Shown here piece by piece: positions 58,201-64,000 of a stretch of DNA of 64,000 nucleotides (within the stretch, counting starts at the first letter, position 1; the number at the start of each line of letters is the position of its first letter). The notes beneath the pieces were generated by a model. That model did no database searches and was not told the origin of the DNA. It worked only from the letters and a program-made list of their open reading frames with translations. The stretch is taken from assembly GCA_002633005.1 (NCBI GenBank), contig NMRA01000382.1, positions 62,001 to 126,000 of the forward strand, given 5' to 3'. Position numbers and translations under genes: made by a program. This DNA comes from Phoronis australis (lineage: Eukaryota > Phoronida > Phoronidae).

Positions 58201-60271
58201 GATTACAAATCATGTACAAAGACATTTCAATTGAAATTTGTTTTGCTTGTGTTATATATGTATGTACAGATGATAAGGCGATAGCTATATGCAAGATGCA
58301 CGTACGTGCGAGACGTTTCGTAAGAATCAACGATTCCTTACTTCCAGAAGGTTTGACCTATCTGCAGTAGCTTTCATCACAGATGCGATGAGGTTGTGTG
58401 CAGTTATCATTAGGCCAGTATTTCTAGTTTATGAGACTTGTTGTTATTGAGTGATAACGTGTTGCTGAATTTATTTTTTATGGATTTATATTATATTCAA
58501 TAAATTTTATTGACTTTCCACTGCAAACATTAACATCAGGTATCAAACTGTATTCATACAGACGAAAAGTGTAAGATCGGAGCTATCTGTTTGAATTCGT
58601 CGTGAGCAATTATTTTAATATGACTTCAAGCCAGAACGAGATAGCTTAAGTAAACCAATTAAACTGAAATTAAAAGGCTGTGGTGATAGCAACTCGCCAT
58701 GGGAGAAGGGTGCAGACAACAAAAAGGGATTGTCACTCAGATTTGACGTTGTGTTACACTCACCCTTTGAAAATGTAGCCGTTTGCAACATCTGGCTTTA
58801 AACACAGACGCATTAATGACATAAATTTAAAAAGATTTGATGTCAAGATTAAACTGACATATGATTGCGAATGTTAATAAGTCACTTTCAGGCAGTTGTA
58901 TACAGTTCTATCCACTGCCAGTCGGGATACAGTCGTGTCATTATTGGTGTTTTACAGCTCCAAACCATACAAGCATAGTGCAACCCATTTAATTATCTGC
59001 TTTCATATGATGAGCTCAGTTTTAGCCCACGATTCTAAAATCCACAGGCAGGGTGAAATTAAACAAGCACAGGTCCACCTTCTTGAGAGTAAAACATAAT
59101 AGCACAATTACTTGTTAGTATGAAAAAGTACTAGTTAACAAACAAAAGTCAGGGCATTCGGTTTGCCGGAAACCATCCGAGGAGCGGTTAACAATACAAT
59201 CTCACGAAAGTCTCGTTTTTGCGAAACCATTTTACATCAATTAGTAAAGTAATTTGTCATGTTACCCTAACTGAACAAGGCACTCCTTTTTGGACTTTTC
59301 CATGTCACTACACTGTGTGAAATTACGATTACCATGCTTCCCTATAAGATCACACATGTTTTAATTGTGTCTGTTGTGGAGTTTTCTTTAAAACTGCATT
59401 TTACTTATTGACTGTTACTTTTCCTGATTGTACTTGTACACACATTTCTCCGGGAAGTCAGAATGTCGCGCTTGAAAATTTTTAACTCATTCCTCCTGAT
59501 CCCGGCATATGAAGTGACTGTTTGTTTTCACTCAGGGCCTGATGCCGTCTGGAGGCGTTATCTAAACATTATATACATGTATGTATCTCAAAGGCGGATC
59601 ACGCCTTCAGGAGGAACCGAAGACAGCAATTAATTGGTTTAAGTTTAAATATATCTAAGGCATTCCCAGTTTTTTAAGCACTGAGAATTGATACACCAGA
59701 GTCTGCTAACCTATTGATTGTAGGTTGCGGTTCAAGCCCTTAGCACCAAAAGTCACAGGTCAGGTGAAGAAATATGTCATTCTTCCATGTCACCGTGTGA
59801 AAGATCAAGTGACGATACAGGGTGCCCAGAAGCGGTCTAAACAAGACCAAAATTTTGAAACGTGCTTTTTGGGTTGTAACCTGAAGTCCCTAATAACCAC
59901 CATCAAGTTAAAACACAAAACATTCAGCATTGATTGAGTACAATATCACTGATCAACACGTTAGGAAACATCCCAAATTAATGTCAAGAATAGTCAGAGG
60001 TATTGTCATACACATTAATTCGGCTGCTGCAACGCGTATATCGGCCAGCATCTCAATTAAATGCATGTTAGTGTTCCAACATGTTCACGCAATCTCAGCT
60101 TTATTTGGCGGTGTAAGTCACCTGCCTTAAACTATTTCGCCATGTATTCAATTGCTCGCAAAATGGATGGTGCGTGATTAACCAGTAAGCTTGACTCACG
60201 TAGTGCTAGATGCCTTTTACATTTCTGAATCTTTTGTCAAATATAGTTCCATGACATGGTTTTTCTTGCAG
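58201..60271. other. End of intron 3; nothing recognised
   Basis: Short frames at 58896-59099, 59725-59937 and 59930-60130 show no family motif. The last 200 bp before exon 4 show only weak resemblance to the intron upstream of exon 3. The final TTTTTCTTGCAG is the exon 4 acceptor. Confidence 0.45.
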
Positions 60272-60553
60272 AGATAAACCCAGGATGTAAAGTTGATGTT
60301 AAAGGATTCGGCTATGACGGTGAGGTTCAGTACGACCACACTGGAGAAGAGTGCAGGGTATGGGGCAGTCCGGAAGTTCAGAGACACATGATCACAAGTG
60401 AACGTTTAATAACATCATATAACATGTGGTCAAGAGCCGTACAATTTTCGAACTTTTGTCGAAATCCGGACCATTGGGAGGAGGGTCCTTGGTGTTACGT
60501 AAAATCACACGATGTACCTGCGTGGCGTACTTGTGACATCAAAATTTGTAACA
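60272..60553 (+). CDS. Kringle domain exon 4
   Basis: A 282-bp exon after GGTTTTTCTTGCAG and before A|GTAAGT, phase 1 at both ends. Complete kringle: Cys in GCKVDV, EECRVW, NFCRNPD, GPWCYV, RTCDIK and KIC. It is very similar to exon 3 (for instance RVWGSPEV.RHM, W.RAVQ.SNFCRNPD and PAW..CDIKIC). The lysine-site acidic pair is incomplete (PDHW) but the Trp before Cys5 is present (AWRTC). The open frame running on past the donor to 60642 is intron read-through. The A before GT (AACA|GT) differs from the G in the other three exons but is a normal donor. Further exons must lie beyond the window, since phase 1 leaves a codon unfinished. Confidence 0.93.
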
Positions 60554-60679
60554 GTAAGTACTATTCAGTGACTGAAGTATTGGAATTTGTCTGGACTGCC
60601 TCACGGTTGGCCAGACCGAAGCGTAACCTTAAGCAGGCCTGAGAGAAACCCGTCACTGTCTGCTCATGTGTACTGTCTC

Positions 60680-61365
60680 GGTAGTGCTTAGCACCTTCAG
60701 CTTGGCAAACACATTCTGCATGCTTTCGTCGTCCCTCCCTCACGCTTTTGTAACGCCTTCGTAGCTGTGGTTAAATACCGTGATAGTGCGCGAGGCTAAA
60801 AACAAACAGCTATAGCTGCATACACATGAGACTTTGTTTGTGTACACTGTACATCTCGAATAATCCGTTCTTTTGGCATCTTACACCACCGAGTTCCAAC
60901 TAATTCCGAAATTTCACGTCACATGTATTGGTCATACAAACGAACTCGTGTGTAGTTACTGTTATATTGTCCAGTCCGTGTATCCACAGCCTATCCCGTC
61001 AACGGTTTAACCGTGGTTAGTAAAGATTTAGACCAATTTATTGGCCTTAGGTAAAGACAAAAATACGCATTTCTCTTCCCGGGTTCAATGCCATGTTTAC
61101 TAGGTTTCGTGGTTGGTTGTATTAGTTCTCCCAAAAGATAGCCCACGCATCTTGATATGTGTGCATGTACATGTAGACCAATTTTTTGCATTTTTACTCT
61201 GAACATTCTTGTCCGAAACTCGTGGAACGGAAAATTGCAATAAGCTCCATCGGTTGGCGGCATCTGATCTATCAGTCACCTATTGTAAGCGTGTGTTAAA
61301 TCCCCAACCCCTAGTCCGCCGGGTTTATTTGTAGCTCGGTCCCTTAGTATTTCTGGCTCACTCAC
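60680..61365 (+). repeat. Duplicated intron block S, second copy
   Basis: Matches 18220-18600 plus 20345-20425 without the TTTAAACC insertion. Here the block starts about 130 bp after a kringle exon. No kringle was found at the equivalent distance upstream of the first copy (near 18000), so an exon may have been lost there or the arrangement differs. Confidence 0.7.
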
Positions 61366-63035
61366 TAAAATAATAACAGATGTAGCTTGTCTGACGAGAC
61401 AGATGGTCGTGGTCAGTTTTCTACTAAAGATGAAGGAATTTGGGGTAAATGGCTACAAAAATCACACCCTGTTATACAGTGAAGACACTTGAATTATTCC
61501 GCTATGTACACATGTGTCAAGATTGTTAATATGTTTCACAAACAAACATATACAGATGAGAACTTAAGTCCTGGGGTCTGTAACATGAAATGTCTGAAGA
61601 TTTGGGAAATAAAATTGATCTTTAACTCCACGTAACGACTTCTGAAAAATAATTGAGCCTCAAGTAAGCAAAGTTCTATGAGAATCAATGAAATTGATTG
61701 CACGATATTCAGCATCACTGTGCATGGCACAACAGTTAGATTGCAGACAATTTTAGCGGTGAGGTGTCCCTGTTAGACGATTATCAAAAATGTTCATAAA
61801 TTGAGCTAGATCAACCTAAGAGGTTACTGCTTCAAACCAGTTGCAAAATATCCACCGTGAACACAGGTATCACGAATAAACACTCCCGGACAAGTCTAGT
61901 GGTGGGTTAGCACCGCCAGACACGCCCAGATACTTGAGTTTAGATGGATCAGCCCAAGAGGTAACAAATAATTCTTAGTCAGTGCTTCAAAGGTTTTTTT
62001 TTCTTAAAAGTGTATCAATCCTTTGTTTACTTGGCCTTTTTTCGTCCACAAGCGTGTCAGTTCAATTTGAAATTCAAGAATTACAGTGGATGTTATGTCG
62101 CCCGTTTTTTGAATTTGCTGATCGGTATTAGATTTTGGTTAAATAAGGCCATATTAAACTTCGTGTATTTCTATTTTCTATGATTTTTTGCAGTCTCACC
62201 ACACACAGAACGCAGGAAAACACATATTTCATGGGCTTCACAAAGTTATCTGAACTGTTAACCTTTCGCGTAATGTGCAGATATTTTAGTGACAATGTGC
62301 ATCTCGATTGACATTTATCGCATCGTCAACGTGACTGGATAAACCATGATGTAAATTTTGTGCAACCTATTCCCTAGGGCGGATTGTGCGTAAACCCTCC
62401 TCTATTCCATATCCACACGACCCACAACCCCTTGACGTACTACTCAAAATGCCCTGGATTCACGACCTGTGGTAATAGATGTATCATTGCACATTTAACA
62501 CATTTCATAATCATGTTACGTCGCTGAATGTCTTTCTTATAAGACTTACCTAACGCAAATCTGCTCTGGGTCAACTCTGTTAATTAAATAAAGAATGTGG
62601 CGTGAGAACACGATCCGAAATACCTAAAGGGGATTTTGAGCGTGCTTGTGTCGTCTATAACCACCATTTGACACTGAAATCCCTTTTCCTTAATGTTGGT
62701 CGATATTTGCTAAGGAGCAGTTGAAACACCCTCCACAAATGACATTTTCGTTGTTAATATACATGTCAAGAACGGAAGAAATTATTCCCAAAACGAACTA
62801 CTGGTGTGCAATGTGAGCGTTCAAAAGCATAAGGACAGCCTGCAACATCCTCCTCGTTTTAAATATAACGCCCTTGATTTTTAAGTGTAAATCATTCTTG
62901 GATAGAACACCTTCGCCCTTACTCTACTCCTAGCGATGGATAGAATTATATATTTTACCACCCTATTGTTGCAAGAAGTTCATCTTTTTGATCACATCAC
63001 GTGACCTAATTAATATAAGTCCGAAAAGATTTCTG
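61366..63035. other. Intron or intergenic; nothing recognised
   Basis: AT-rich sequence with only short frames (for example 61536-61730, minus), none with a motif. No shared repeats noticed. Confidence 0.45.
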
Positions 63036-63107
63036 ACCCCGACCAGGACTCGAACCCAGGACCTTTAGCTAACCGTGCAGACGCTCTAGCCACTGTGCCA
63101 TGGAGAC
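63036..63107 (-). mobile_element. tRNA-like SINE head, copy 1
   Basis: Minus strand from GTCTCCATGGCACAGTGGCT: A-box-like TGGCACAGTGGC and B-box GGTTCGAGTCC at the spacing of a tRNA gene. The acceptor stem pairs mostly through G-U and the anticodon stem (TCTGC/GCTAA) has two mismatches, so it is a tRNA-derived repeat head or tRNA pseudogene, not a working tRNA. Downstream body not delimited. Confidence 0.6.
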
Positions 63108-63599
63108 CACTGTTCAGACACAGAAATCCAAACGGACTTATTAGTGGGCATCTTGCCCATGATCTCCAATGTGTGGGTATTTACAAATCCTACTGTTGAC
63201 AATAACTATTGGCGGATTTATTAGAACTATATGTTTCTTGGGAAAAACATTAAATCCACCTTTTTGTTTTCGTAAACTGAAAAGCATCTGTTAACTTTTC
63301 AAGTCATCATTCAAACTACAGCAGCTCAAATTTAGCTGGTGTAAAATACCCAATGTCATCTAACCGGAAGCCACCAATAACACCCACTAGTGATATAAAA
63401 TTCGTGCAGTAATGGAACCTATCGAGTTAGAGGAAACAGTAAGAATAGCATTGCAATGAATAACTCATGCACACAAACGAGAAACACAACATTATGAGTC
63501 TCTCATAGTCAAAGTTTTTTTTTATATTTTTCATCTAATAGAAGATACATGCAATTCTAAAACCGCTCTGAATTGGTGGCATATTACAAATATTATTAA
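63108..63599. other. Nothing recognised
   Basis: AT-rich spacer between SINE-like copies. No gene. Confidence 0.45.
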
Positions 63600-63695
63600 A
63601 AATCTCTTGGTCTATTTACGCCCACCTCTAGTCTAATTACACCGTCACGACGTTTCGTTCTGTCTATTCTCACAACATCGTCAGCTGTTCCCGCG
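63600..63695 (-). mobile_element. SINE-like repeat, reverse copy (body only)
   Basis: In reverse complement it reads CTGACGATGTTGTGAGAATA, CGAAACGTCGTGACGGTGTA, then AATAGACCAAGAGATTT, collinear with CTGAAGATGACC, CGAAACGTTGTGGCAGTGTA and AATAGACCGAGAGATTT of the next feature. The tRNA-like head is missing. Confidence 0.65.
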
Positions 63696-63707
63696 TTCTT
63701 AGAAGAA

Positions 63708-63975
63708 GGACTTCGTGGTGTAGTACATGTAGTTAAGGTGCTGGACTCGAATTATCTGTAGTTTCAGAAGTCGTGGGTTCAAACGTGCCTAGGACGAAAA
63801 ATCACACCTTGAGTGTACCATACAGTATGTATATCCGTGTTCGTTCTTCAAAGAACGTGGGAACACCTGAAGATGACCGGATAATAGACCGACCGAAACG
63901 TTGTGGCAGTGTAAATAGGCTACAGGTCTGTGTGAATAGACCGAGAGATTTGCATAACTGTTGTAGAAGATAAAT
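63708..63975 (+). mobile_element. SINE-like repeat with tRNA-Ser-like head
   Basis: The head (about 63708-63792) resembles tRNA-Ser: GTAGTTAAGGTGCTGGACTC followed by GAATTATC (CGA anticodon context), a long variable arm and the B box GGGTTCAAAC. A 6-base ACATGT interrupts the A-box region. The body has CCTGAAGATGACC...CCGAAACGTTGTGGCAGTG, shared in reverse with 63600-63695. The tail may run past the window end. A 66-codon frame across it is not coding. Confidence 0.65.
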
Positions 63976-64000
63976 GTATGAGCACTAGCGTCGTTTTAAA

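Noticed and set aside
63036-63107. Functional tRNA gene
   Set aside because: A and B boxes are good but the anticodon stem has two mismatches and the acceptor stem leans on G-U pairs, so it fits a tRNA-derived repeat better.
63620-63910. Hammerhead ribozyme (CTGANGA ... GAAAC) in the SINE-like core
   Set aside because: Both copies have CTGANGA and CGAAAC, but the bases right after CTGANGA do not pair with those before GAAA as helix II requires, and no helix I/III partners were seen. A structure search would decide; this looks like the common invertebrate repeat core instead.

Overview
This window is eukaryotic nuclear DNA, AT-rich and dominated by repeats. Coding sequence is sparse and broken into short exons, the splice signals are ordinary GT...AG, and there are LINE retrotransposons, tRNA-derived SINE-like repeats, MITE-like elements and microsatellites. 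The two ambiguous bases (37712 and 52875, both beside low-complexity runs) suggest a draft assembly. The mix of an exon-shuffled kringle gene, THAP and P2X7-C-like proteins, and a LINE with a 2A-like motif suggests a marine invertebrate, possibly an invertebrate deuterostome such as amphioxus, hemichordate or echinoderm. The species cannot be read from the sequence.

Host gene: four complete kringle-domain exons lie on the + strand at 12900-13172, 22655-22936, 33028-33309 and 60272-60553. Every exon has phase-1 introns on both sides and encodes all six kringle cysteines. They read as successive exons of one multi-kringle, presumably secreted, protein spread over 48 kb. No signal peptide, protease or terminal exon was identified. 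Exons 2-4 are all exactly 282 bp and closely alike, and the introns around exons 2 and 3 are recognisable duplicates, so the array grew by tandem segmental duplication. Exon 1 is more divergent.

Left part (1-12899): a direct repeat (1-590 and 1857-2387), a 2.9/2.8-kb tandem duplication (2388-5290 and 5291-8058), and an array of about 430-bp units. A 1,694-bp TTAA-flanked transposon (9124-10817) sits in that array. It has 157-bp terminal inverted repeats and two convergent ORFs, one P2X7-C-like and one with a THAP zinc finger. Two further THAP remnants follow at 11521 and 14930.

Middle (13173-33027): introns with reverse copies of the 430-bp units, a 1.5-kb foldback element rich in TTTAAACC, and an unusual family built of AAAACTTAAGTTTT palindromes (25344, 30070, 41163).

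Intron 3 (33310-60271) holds about 19 kb of nested insertions. The main one is a giant foldback element (39761-52558) with arms of about 4.2-4.4 kb, a loop of about 0.46 kb and CGACC/GCCGAC-rich ends. A truncated sister copy lies upstream (33867-37330). The left arm is split by a dead LINE (40455-44143), which itself carries a CTTAAG element. Downstream are two minus-strand LINE remnants; one has a GDNESNPGP 2A-like motif.

Right end (60554-64000): a duplicated intron block, largely featureless sequence, and three tRNA-derived SINE-like copies.
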